From Clostridium sp. (lineage in GTDB: Bacteria; Bacillota; Clostridia; Oscillospirales; Acutalibacteraceae): a stretch of 64,000 bases of DNA. Shown piece by piece: positions 46,461-54,121 of this stretch. A program made the position numbers and the translations under genes. The notes under the pieces were generated by a model. The model was not told the DNA's origin. It saw only the letters and a program-made list of their open reading frames with translations, and did no database searches. The number at the start of each line of letters is the position of its first letter. Within the stretch, counting starts at the first letter, position 1. The stretch lies in contig JAMPGU010000002.1 in NCBI GenBank assembly GCA_023663865.1, forward strand, positions 80,592 through 144,591, read 5' to 3'.

Positions 46461-47636
46461 ATGGCAGGAAAGGAATATATAAGAAAAACTAAAGAAGATA
46501 AACCGGTATTAGCAATCTGCTATGATTTTGACAAAACTTTATCGCCTGATGATATGCAGGCTCAAGGATATATTCAATCAGTTGGCTATGATGTTGCAAA
46601 TTTTTGGAAAGAATCAAATTCTTTAGCAGAAGAAAATGATATGGATGGAAATTTAGCTTATATGTATAAAATGATTGAAGAGGCGGAAGGTCATTTTGTT
46701 TTTAATAAAAATACTCTTGCTGAATATGGTTCAAAAGTATCTCTTTTCCCTGGAGTAAATGAATGGTTTGAAAGAATACGAGAATTTGGTGCTGAAAATG
46801 ATGTTATCGTAGAGCATTATATTATTTCGTCAGGTCTTAAAGAAATGATAGAGGGAACAGAAGTAGCCAAGAATGGCGCATTTGAAAGAATATATGCAAG
46901 TTCTTTCTATTTCAATGAAAGAGGCGTAGCCAAATGGCCGGCTCAGGTTATTAATTATACGAACAAAACTCAGTTCCTATTTAGAATTTCAAAGGGCGTT
47001 TTAGATATAAATGATCCGGGTGTTAATGACCATTTCCATAATGATGAAATGAGAGTGCCTTTTAGAAATATGGTTTATATTGGTGATAGTGATACGGATA
47101 TTCCATGTATGAAACTGGTTAATTCATATGGCGGACATTCCATAGGTGTATACAATCCCGACACAATGGACAAAACGAAAGTATACAAAATGATGCGGGA
47201 CAACAGAATAAAATATTATGTGCCTGCCGATTATTCAGAAAACACGGAATTAGATAAATTATTAAAAGCTATTATCTTAAAAACCGCCAAAAATGAAGAA
47301 TTAGAAAACATTCATTATAAATATTTAAATGAAGTTGAAACAGTTGATAAACCTGATGTTGAAAAAATAGAAAAACGAGAAAAATTAGAATTAATATCGG
47401 ATTTAAGGAATAGCAGCTCTTTTGCCGAAACACATATGATAATAAAAAAATTACAGTCATATAATGATTGGTCTGATGAAATGGCAAATGAGTTGTTAAA
47501 TATTGCCATATGTAATAGTCAGGTGAAATTAATTATTTCTGATATTGATGTGGCTGAATTTTATAGAGATTTAATAAAAAATACTACTGGAGATCAAGAA
47601 TATATTGAAGAAATAAAAAATATGCTAAATGCGTAA
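46461..47636 (+). CDS. HAD-superfamily hydrolase inside the restriction operon
   Basis: This 391-residue protein has the HAD nucleophile motif CYDFDKTLSPDD near residue 25, motif II IISSG and the acidic motif IV VYIGDSDTDIPCM, then a helical C-terminal region of about 130 residues of unknown role. AGGAAG precedes the ATG. hsdR begins 20 bases after its stop, so it is co-transcribed with the restriction subunit. A nucleotide or phosphoprotein substrate is possible. Its link to Fic-type AMPylation or to restriction control is only an inference. Confidence 0.82.
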   Translation: MAGKEYIRKTKEDKPVLAICYDFDKTLSPDDMQAQGYIQSVGYDVANFWKESNSLAEENDMDGNLAYMYKMIEEAEGHFVFNKNTLAEYGSKVSLFPGVNEWFERIREFGAENDVIVEHYIISSGLKEMIEGTEVAKNGAFERIYASSFYFNERGVAKWPAQVINYTNKTQFLFRISKGVLDINDPGVNDHFHNDEMRVPFRNMVYIGDSDTDIPCMKLVNSYGGHSIGVYNPDTMDKTKVYKMMRDNRIKYYVPADYSENTELDKLLKAIILKTAKNEELENIHYKYLNEVETVDKPDVEKIEKREKLELISDLRNSSSFAETHMIIKKLQSYNDWSDEMANELLNIAICNSQVKLIISDIDVAEFYRDLIKNTTGDQEYIEEIKNMLNA

Positions 47637-47655
47637 ATGGTTATTAGGTGGTAAC

Positions 47656-50600
47656 ATGACAAACTTTGATTATTTGAAAAATGAATCTAAATTTGACAGC
47701 TTTGCTGATGTTGCTATTGCAGCAGAGAAAATTTTACATATTGATATTGCTGCAAGCGTTATGAATTGTCGAAGAGCAATGGAATATGCTGTCAAATGGA
47801 TGTATTCAGTTGATACGGCACTTGAAAAGCCATACAATGATCAGCTTGTAAATCTTGTCAATAATGAGAATTTCCGTGATGTGGTAGGTACTGATTTATG
47901 GCGCAGACTTGATTTTATTCGCAAAGTCGGTAATTCAGCAGCACACAATGCGAAAAAAGTGTCAGCTGAACAAGCTGAATTGTGTCTTGAAAACTTGTTT
48001 GTTTTCTTTGACTTTATTGCTTATTGCTATAGTTCTGAAACATATGTTGAAAGACATTACGATAATGCATTGTTGAATCAACAAGACTCGAAAGAAACAA
48101 ATCAGAAATTTGCTGATATCGAACTTGAGTCTTTGATAAAAGAAAACGAATCACTTAAGGCAGAGCTTACGGCACGAAGAGAAGAACAGCAACAAACCTA
48201 TGTTGCCAAACCGCTTGAACTCAGCGAATTTAAAACAAGAAAAATATATATTGATACAATGCTGCAGGATGCAGGATGGATTGAAGGTAAAAATTGGCTT
48301 AATGAGGTTGAGCTGGAAGGAATGCCGAATAATTCAGGTGTAGGTTTTGCAGATTATGTGCTTTATGATGATACCGGCAAACCACTTGCTGTTATTGAAG
48401 CAAAACGAACATGTAAGGATGTTGCAATCGGCAGGCAGCAGGCAAAATTATATGCAGATATTCTTGAAAAAAAGTATGGCAGGCGACCAGTTATATTTTT
48501 GACTAATGGATTTGAAACAAGAATAACCGATAATCTTTATCCTGAAAGAAAATGCGCTGCTATCTATTCAAAACGAGATTTAGAAAAGTTTTTCAATATT
48601 CAAACTATGAGAACCAGCCTTAAGCATATAAATGTTGATTCCAATATTGCCGGCAGATATTATCAGGAGGCTGCTATCAAAGCTGTTTGTAATAGTTTCG
48701 GAGAAAAAAATCGCCGTAAAGCACTTCTTGTTATGGCAACAGGGTCAGGTAAAACCAGAACCGTTATTGCTCTTGTCAAGGTTCTGTTGGAACACGGCTG
48801 GATAAAAAATGTTTTATTTCTTGCAGACAGAAATTCACTTGTAACGCAAGCGAAGCGTTCGTTTGTGAATCTTCTCCCTGATTTTTCAGTAACCAACTTA
48901 TGCGAGGAAAAGGATAACACTACAGCACATTGCATATTTTCGACATATCAAACTATGATTAACTGCATAGATGATATAAAGGATGATGAGGGAAAACTTT
49001 TTACATGCGGGCATTTTGACCTTGTTATATGTGATGAAGCGCATAGGTCAATTTATAATAAATATAAGGATATATTTACTTATTTTGATGCCCCGCTTGT
49101 TGGCTTAACAGCTACACCAAAAGATGAGATTGAAAAAAATACTTATGAGGTTTTTGAACTTGATAATGGTGTTCCTACATATGGCTATGAGCTTGCTCAG
49201 GCTGTAAAAGATGGATATCTTATTGACTATATGTCTGTTGAAACGACACTGAAATTTATAGATCAGGGTATTGTTTATGATGATTTATCTGATGATGATA
49301 AGCAAGCCTATGAGAATACTTTTGAAGATGAAAATGGTGAACTTCCGGAAACAATTCAATCATCAGCACTTAATGAATGGGTATTTAATGAGGATACCAT
49401 AAAAGAAGTGTTGAATATTTTGATGACCAAAGGACTTCGAATTGACTACGGAGAAAAATTAGGTAAAAGTATTATTTTTGCAAAAAATCATCGCCATGCT
49501 GAAGTGATTTTTGAAATATTTAATAAAGAGTATCCTAATTACAACGGATATGCTAAGGTAATAGATAATTATACGAATTATGCACAAAGTGCTATTGATG
49601 AGTTTTCCGATCCGAAAAAGCCGCCACAGATTGCTATATCTGTTGATATGCTTGATACCGGTATTGATGTTCCAGAAGTTCTTAATCTTGTATTTTTTAA
49701 AAAAGTTATGAGTAAAGCAAAATTCTGGCAGATGATTGGCAGAGGTACAAGACTTTGTCCAAATTTGATAGACGGTAAGGATAAAGATAAATTTTATATA
49801 TTTGATTTTTGCGGCAATTTTGAATTTTTCAGATTTTCAAACGGAAAACCGACTGCCAATATGATTGCTCTTCAGGGTGCAATATTTAATCTTAAAACAC
49901 AAATTGTTTTCAAACTCCAAGATGCAGATTATCAAATTACTCAGCTTGTTGAATTCAGAAAACTGCTTATCGATGAAATGGTTGCAAAAGTCAAAGAATT
50001 GAATCGTGAAAACTTTGCGGTTCGTCAGCATCTCCGATCTGTTGATTTGTATTCAAACTCGGATAATTACAATTGTTTGACTTATGAAAACACGCTTAAA
50101 ATAAAAGAAGAACTTGCACCACTCATACTGCCGGATGAAGATGAACCAAGCGCAATTCGTTTTGATGCTCTTATGTACGGTATAGAACTTGCCTATCTTG
50201 TTGGTAAAAAGTACACTCGTGCAAGGTCAGACCTTATGAAAAAGGTTAATGCAATAGCGAATATTGCAAACATACCTGAAATTCAATCACATACTGATTT
50301 GATAGAAAAAATTCTTCACACTGATTATGTAGAAAATGCAGATATAAACGAATTTGAACATATCCGTCGAGAACTTCGTAATCTTATGAAATACATCCCT
50401 CGTGGTGAAAGACCTGTATATTTGACTAATTTTGATGATGAAATTCTTGAGATGAATTGGAATGAATCAGAGCTTGACAGTGATGATCTTGCTAATTACA
50501 GAGCAAAAGCAGAATTTTATGTTCGTCAGCATCAGGATAATATTACTATCGCAAAATTAAAATCTAATAAACCTTTAACGCCTTTAGATGTTGAATCACT

Positions 50601-50949
50601 TGAAAAAATTCTTTGGAACGAATTAGGTTCAAAAACGGATTATGAATCTGAATATGGTTCAAAACCACTGGGTGAATTTGTAAGAGAAATTGTAGGGCTT
50701 GATATGAATGCAGCAAAAACTGCATTTGCAGAATATCTTAATAACTCTAATTTGGATAGCAGGCAGATATATTTTGTGAATCAGATTGTTGAATACATAG
50801 TTCATAACGGTCTGATGAAGGATTTATCTGTTTTGCAGGAAGCACCGTTCACAGATCAAGGAAGCATTGTTGAAGTATTTACCGATGTTTCTGTATGGTA
50901 TGGAATAAAAAAAGTTATAGATTCCATCAATGCTAATGCGATTGCATAA
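47656..50949 (+). CDS. hsdR: Type I restriction endonuclease subunit
   Basis: This protein of about 1,097 residues starts with a DUF4145-type domain (RRAMEYAVKWMYSV, RKVGNSAAHN). A nuclease domain with PD-(D/E)XK residues (GFADYVLYDDTGKPLAVIEAKRT) follows, then a superfamily 2 translocase with P loop MATGSGKTRTV (G363), DEAH box (VICDEAHRS) and GLTATP, and a C-terminal HsdR helical domain. The ATG at 47656 after AGGTGG is preferred; the upstream start overlaps the HAD gene. It ends at a strong terminator next to the element's right border. Confidence 0.96.
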   Translation: MTNFDYLKNESKFDSFADVAIAAEKILHIDIAASVMNCRRAMEYAVKWMYSVDTALEKPYNDQLVNLVNNENFRDVVGTDLWRRLDFIRKVGNSAAHNAKKVSAEQAELCLENLFVFFDFIAYCYSSETYVERHYDNALLNQQDSKETNQKFADIELESLIKENESLKAELTARREEQQQTYVAKPLELSEFKTRKIYIDTMLQDAGWIEGKNWLNEVELEGMPNNSGVGFADYVLYDDTGKPLAVIEAKRTCKDVAIGRQQAKLYADILEKKYGRRPVIFLTNGFETRITDNLYPERKCAAIYSKRDLEKFFNIQTMRTSLKHINVDSNIAGRYYQEAAIKAVCNSFGEKNRRKALLVMATGSGKTRTVIALVKVLLEHGWIKNVLFLADRNSLVTQAKRSFVNLLPDFSVTNLCEEKDNTTAHCIFSTYQTMINCIDDIKDDEGKLFTCGHFDLVICDEAHRSIYNKYKDIFTYFDAPLVGLTATPKDEIEKNTYEVFELDNGVPTYGYELAQAVKDGYLIDYMSVETTLKFIDQGIVYDDLSDDDKQAYENTFEDENGELPETIQSSALNEWVFNEDTIKEVLNILMTKGLRIDYGEKLGKSIIFAKNHRHAEVIFEIFNKEYPNYNGYAKVIDNYTNYAQSAIDEFSDPKKPPQIAISVDMLDTGIDVPEVLNLVFFKKVMSKAKFWQMIGRGTRLCPNLIDGKDKDKFYIFDFCGNFEFFRFSNGKPTANMIALQGAIFNLKTQIVFKLQDADYQITQLVEFRKLLIDEMVAKVKELNRENFAVRQHLRSVDLYSNSDNYNCLTYENTLKIKEELAPLILPDEDEPSAIRFDALMYGIELAYLVGKKYTRARSDLMKKVNAIANIANIPEIQSHTDLIEKILHTDYVENADINEFEHIRRELRNLMKYIPRGERPVYLTNFDDEILEMNWNESELDSDDLANYRAKAEFYVRQHQDNITIAKLKSNKPLTPLDVESLEKILWNELGSKTDYESEYGSKPLGEFVREIVGLDMNAAKTAFAEYLNNSNLDSRQIYFVNQIVEYIVHNGLMKDLSVLQEAPFTDQGSIVEVFTDVSVWYGIKKVIDSINANAIA

Positions 50950-50984
50950 GTAATCTATAATTATTTATGTTCTTAAAATTATAG

Positions 50985-51023
50985 ATGTCTGCCTTAACTG
51001 ATAAAGTCAGTTAAGGCAGACAT
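50985..51023. terminator. Terminator between hsdR and truncated spoVT
   Basis: ATGTCTGCCTTAACTGA and TCAGTTAAGGCAGACAT form a perfect 17-base stem with a five-base loop. It can serve hsdR on the plus strand and the truncated spoVT on the minus strand. Confidence 0.88.
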
Positions 51024-51032
51024 TTCATTTTA

Positions 51033-51206
51033 TTATCTGACACAACGCTCATAGAAATTAAGCATTGCGAAACAGAAGCGTTCGTTGTCTGTCAATGTTA
51101 TCAGTGGTCGGTCACCCTCTTTAATTCTGAATGAACGTCTGATTTCCTTTGGTATAACAATCCTTCCTAAATCGTCAATTCGTCTGACAATACCTGTCGC
51201 CTTCAT
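51033..51206 (-). CDS. spoVT: Truncated SpoVT: AbrB-like N-terminus with recombinase tail
   Basis: The first 32 residues (MKATGIVRRIDDLGRIVIPK onward to KEGD) are the SpoVT/AbrB DNA-binding start. The next 25 residues, RPLITLTDNERFCFAML and on to YERCVR, come from the element and are the recombinase's own C-terminus in the circular form. The ATG at 51206 follows GGAG by 8 bases. A TGAATA at 51255-51260 (minus strand) resembles a sigma-G -35 element, without a clear -10. The product is 57 residues and may be a partial AbrB-fold protein or an unstable fragment. Confidence 0.9.
   Translation of the reverse strand: MKATGIVRRIDDLGRIVIPKEIRRSFRIKEGDRPLITLTDNERFCFAMLNFYERCVR
51090..51135. repeat. 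Attachment site at the right end of the element (element half-site plus spoVT 5' half-site)
   Basis: The element arm TGTCAATGTTATCAGT (51090-51105) precedes the core GGTNACC (51110-51116), with the crossover dinucleotide predicted at 51112-51113. Joined with the arm at 33780-33795, it forms a 46-base symmetric attP centred on that dinucleotide. Confidence 0.88.
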
Positions 51207-51309
51207 AATACGCACTCCTCAAATACTGTAAATTTATCTGTAATATTTTGCACATATTCAAGTCGTATATACGCATTATAAAATGCCATTTTCTAGAAAA
51301 AATTTTTTG

Positions 51310-51975
51310 TTACTTAACCTCTGTTACAAAAAGCTTTTTGCCGTCCACTTTAAATTTGATATCAAATTCAAGATACCTTACACCATAAATTCTTTCGGCA
51401 TCATTATGATAAGCCGGGCGTGGATCCTGGCGAAGCACACCGATTATTCCCTGCTGCTTTTCCAAAGGAATCCGTTCCAGCAAATGCGCAGGGAAATCCA
51501 TCTCCAGCGAATAATCAACATAATCCTGTGCAAAGCCCTGTTTTGCATCAGGATGGCTGTCGGTATAGGTAATATACGGCTTAACATCATAAACAGGCGT
51601 GCCATTCATCATATCAACACCGCTGATACATAAAATCACTCCGTCCTTTTTTGTATACGCAACCTTATCCAGCTTAACACAGGACATACCTATAGAATTT
51701 GGTCTGAAGGGTGAACGGGTAGCAAATACGCCCTTTCGCTTATTTCCGTTTAATCGGGGCGGACGAACTGTGGGTGAAAATGTATCTCTTACACTTTCAC
51801 TGAACTGCCACAGTATCCATAAATGGCTGAACTCTTCAATCCCCTCAAACGCCTCTTTTACATTGTAGGGGGAATCAAATATAATTTTTCCGCTGAGTGC
51901 AGGTACATTCCCTGCCTGTCTCGGAACACCGAACTTGTCAGGCAAATCCGTATAAACTCTGCCAATAAAATTCAT
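51310..51975 (-). CDS. trmO: tRNA (N6-threonylcarbamoyladenosine-37) methyltransferase, TsaA/TrmO family
   Basis: This 221-residue protein has the TrmO beta-barrel signatures FSHLWILWQF, FATRSPFRPNSIGMSCVKL, GVDMMNGTPVYDVKPYI and a C-terminal domain (GVLRQDPRPAY). It uses SAM to methylate t6A37 in some tRNAs. The ATG at 51975 overlaps the stop of the preceding gene, so the two are coupled. It is the first intact gene outside the right border of the element. Confidence 0.9.
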   Translation of the reverse strand: MNFIGRVYTDLPDKFGVPRQAGNVPALSGKIIFDSPYNVKEAFEGIEEFSHLWILWQFSESVRDTFSPTVRPPRLNGNKRKGVFATRSPFRPNSIGMSCVKLDKVAYTKKDGVILCISGVDMMNGTPVYDVKPYITYTDSHPDAKQGFAQDYVDYSLEMDFPAHLLERIPLEKQQGIIGVLRQDPRPAYHNDAERIYGVRYLEFDIKFKVDGKKLFVTEVK

Positions 51976-52472
51976 CACCAGCTACCTCTGCAAATCATTC
52001 TTTCTATTACTGCTACCAAAACAGTAGTAATCGTATTGCTTACAAATATGGACAATAATAAGTATTTTTTATTTTCACTTATTTTTCTTGTAAAGCAATA
52101 TACAATCGGCATCTCCACAATCAAGGTCATTAATAAAAACACAAGGGTAACCGTATAGGACGGTGTGTTTTCTATCATTTGATCAAAGCTGTAAAGTGTA
52201 TCAAAGCATCTGCACAAATACGGCATTGCAAACGATAGTAAATTTGCAAAAATGACTACAGCCAACAACTTTCCTGTACTGTCTACCCTGCCCATATACT
52301 TAATAATAACCAATTCAATTATAATCGTCAGTACTGCTGCCACCGGCAAAATATCAAAAGGTCTTACTGTGCTAATCCAATACCAAGAAGAATTTGCATA
52401 AGCTGTAAACGGAATCATAATAACCAGTGCAAATTCTATTATCGCCAAAAATAAGCTGTTTATCTTTTTCAT
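51975..52472 (-). CDS. Uncharacterised small membrane protein
   Basis: This 165-residue protein has about five hydrophobic segments and few charged residues; no family is recognised. Its start overlaps the YdcF-like gene by 4 bases and its stop overlaps trmO, so it is part of a four-gene minus-strand unit (53900-51310). Confidence 0.7.
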   Translation of the reverse strand: MKKINSLFLAIIEFALVIMIPFTAYANSSWYWISTVRPFDILPVAAVLTIIIELVIIKYMGRVDSTGKLLAVVIFANLLSFAMPYLCRCFDTLYSFDQMIENTPSYTVTLVFLLMTLIVEMPIVYCFTRKISENKKYLLLSIFVSNTITTVLVAVIERMICRGSW

Positions 52473-53239
52473 CCGAACACAAACTCCTTTACCACGCCGA
52501 GACCCTCACGCAGATAAAAGTTAGGTTTATCCATAAAGGTGGAGCCGCTGCTTATCCGTGCAGCATCTATTCCGTTTTTCTTGGCAATCATTGTTGCTCT
52601 TTTCAAGTGATAATCACTGCTTACAACAGCAATATTATTACTTAGATGATTCTCTTCAATTACCTTTTTAGAGAAAGCAATATTCTCATCTGTATCAGTG
52701 CTTTTATCCTCCATATACAGTCTGCTTTCATCAATGCCCTTATCCACTAAATAATTATACATACAAAGGGCTTCACTGATTTTTTCATTCGCACCCTGTC
52801 CGCCTGACAAAACTGCCGTTGCCTCCGGATTTTCCTCCAGATAAGCATATGTGGCATTGAGTCTTTGGCGAAGGGTGTAGCTTGGTGAATCGCCTCTCAC
52901 AAAGCAGCCGAGAACAATTAATGTTTCCTGCCCCTTGGCATTGGTGTTTGCGCTGGCAATAACACTGCCCACCGCAGTACAAAGGCACAGAACGCCAACC
53001 ATAACAACAGTAAAAAATGAGCTAAGCAAAATTTTTCCTTTTTTATGTTTGAATATTTTTTTGCAAAGTGCAATAAGCTTGTTTAAAAATATTCCTGCAA
53101 AAATCATAACAAGACCGATTGCCAATCCGATAATGGTTGCAATATTTATGAATATATACATTGGTGCTGCATACAGACCAACGATAGCGAGTCCTAAAAT
53201 GATTAATACAGCTCTTATAATATTAATCCTTTTTTTCAT
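52469..53239 (-). CDS. DUF218 (YdcF/SanA-like) membrane protein
   Basis: The 256 residues comprise three N-terminal membrane helices and a DUF218 domain with LIVLGCFVRGDSPSYTLRQRL, AVLSGGQGANE, MEDKSTDTDENIAFS and VVSSDYHLKRA. The family (YdcF, SanA, ElyC) is linked to envelope integrity and possibly polyprenyl-phosphate metabolism. It overlaps the XRE gene upstream by 17 bases and the next gene by 4. Confidence 0.85.
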   Translation of the reverse strand: MKKRINIIRAVLIILGLAIVGLYAAPMYIFINIATIIGLAIGLVMIFAGIFLNKLIALCKKIFKHKKGKILLSSFFTVVMVGVLCLCTAVGSVIASANTNAKGQETLIVLGCFVRGDSPSYTLRQRLNATYAYLEENPEATAVLSGGQGANEKISEALCMYNYLVDKGIDESRLYMEDKSTDTDENIAFSKKVIEENHLSNNIAVVSSDYHLKRATMIAKKNGIDAARISSGSTFMDKPNFYLREGLGVVKEFVFG

Positions 53240-53900
53240 AATTATTAATCCTCTTATATGCCATTATAATTACAGCAGCGATTGCTATAACCATAACGGA
53301 AATAACATACGGCATAAACACACCAAATCGTGAATAATCTATTATTCTTGCAAGAAATGAGAGTGGAAACACGCAGGATATACCAAACAAAAGAATTGCT
53401 TTTTTTCCTGATATACCAAGTATTTCCCGTTTTGAATACGTCAGATGCAAACGAATGATACCCACAGCGAACACCAATACGCCTGCGACTAATGAAAAAA
53501 GAGAGACTGCCGCAAACATAATTTCCCAGTGGGTATAAAACAATATCGGAAATGCCCATATGCAGTATATTTCCGTAATCGCACCAAGCAAACCCGAAAA
53601 GATAGAAAAGAATAAGGAGATTATGTAGCAAACCATAAAATTATTAAGAGGCTTGTCACTGTCTTCCTTTTCTATAATAATCTCAGGCGCAGGCTTTTCT
53701 CCAGTCAGCAGCTCGTCTATTGTAACATCCAAGCATTTTGCAATATCAGGAAGCAATGTGATATCCGGATATCCATCGCCATTCTCCCACTTGGATATAG
53801 TCCTGTTGCTTACATTCAGCCTTTCACCCAGCTGAATTTGATTCAGACCCATAGCCTTACGCTTGTCACTTATAATTTTACCGGTAATCTTTGCATCCAT
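53223..53900 (-). CDS. XRE-family regulator with C-terminal membrane domain
   Basis: This 225-residue protein has a helix-turn-helix (LNQIQLGERLNVSNRTISKWE) followed by a linker and four membrane helices. It has the same design as the protein at 29976-30626 and may respond to a membrane signal. It opens the unit that continues with the YdcF-like gene, the small membrane gene and trmO. Confidence 0.85.
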   Translation of the reverse strand: MDAKITGKIISDKRKAMGLNQIQLGERLNVSNRTISKWENGDGYPDITLLPDIAKCLDVTIDELLTGEKPAPEIIIEKEDSDKPLNNFMVCYIISLFFSIFSGLLGAITEIYCIWAFPILFYTHWEIMFAAVSLFSLVAGVLVFAVGIIRLHLTYSKREILGISGKKAILLFGISCVFPLSFLARIIDYSRFGVFMPYVISVMVIAIAAVIIMAYKRINNYEKKD

Positions 53901-53970
53901 CGTATCATCTCCCTCATCTGCATTCTAACACAGACCCTCAAAAAACACAATGTATGAAAATCGGATTTCA

Positions 53971-54071
53971 TCCACGAAGCGTGGAACTGACGGTATCAAG
54001 CCGTTTTTCAGCAAAAAATTCATTGAATTATTTTTTATCGGATTGAATTTCACTGCCGTGTATGTTATCAT
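53971..54071 (+). promoter_or_regulatory. Hairpin and promoter upstream of the GH36 gene
   Basis: A small hairpin TCCACG-AAG-CGTGGA lies at 53971-53985. TTGAAT (54043-54048) and TATCAT (54066-54071) with a 17-base spacer could form the promoter of the alpha-galactosidase gene. No sugar-regulator operator was recognised. Confidence 0.4.
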
Positions 54072-54121
54072 TTTAATATACGATATCTGCAATGAACTGC
54101 ATTATGATAAGGAGCTTACTT

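Larger units (their letters stand above)
33772..51113. mobile_element. 17.3 kb mobilizable element integrated inside spoVT
   Basis: The borders are defined by the shared core GGTNACC at 33770-33776 and 51110-51116 and by the in-frame spoVT halves outside them; the distance between crossovers is 17,340 bp. Cargo includes the serine recombinase, a 99-residue unknown, MOBP-type relaxase, MobC, candidate oriT and a sigma-4-like regulator on the minus strand, then an ATPase, Fic, a type I restriction-modification system with invertible hsdS, a tyrosine recombinase and a HAD protein. No coupling protein or type IV secretion genes are present, so it is mobilizable rather than self-transmissible. Its coding regions have lower GC appearance than the flanks. 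Confidence 0.92.

Noticed and set aside
51033..51206. A complete small AbrB-family transition regulator
   Set aside because: The first 32 residues are SpoVT-like, but the remainder derives from the element side of the attachment site, so it is a truncated spoVT and not a separate AbrB gene.
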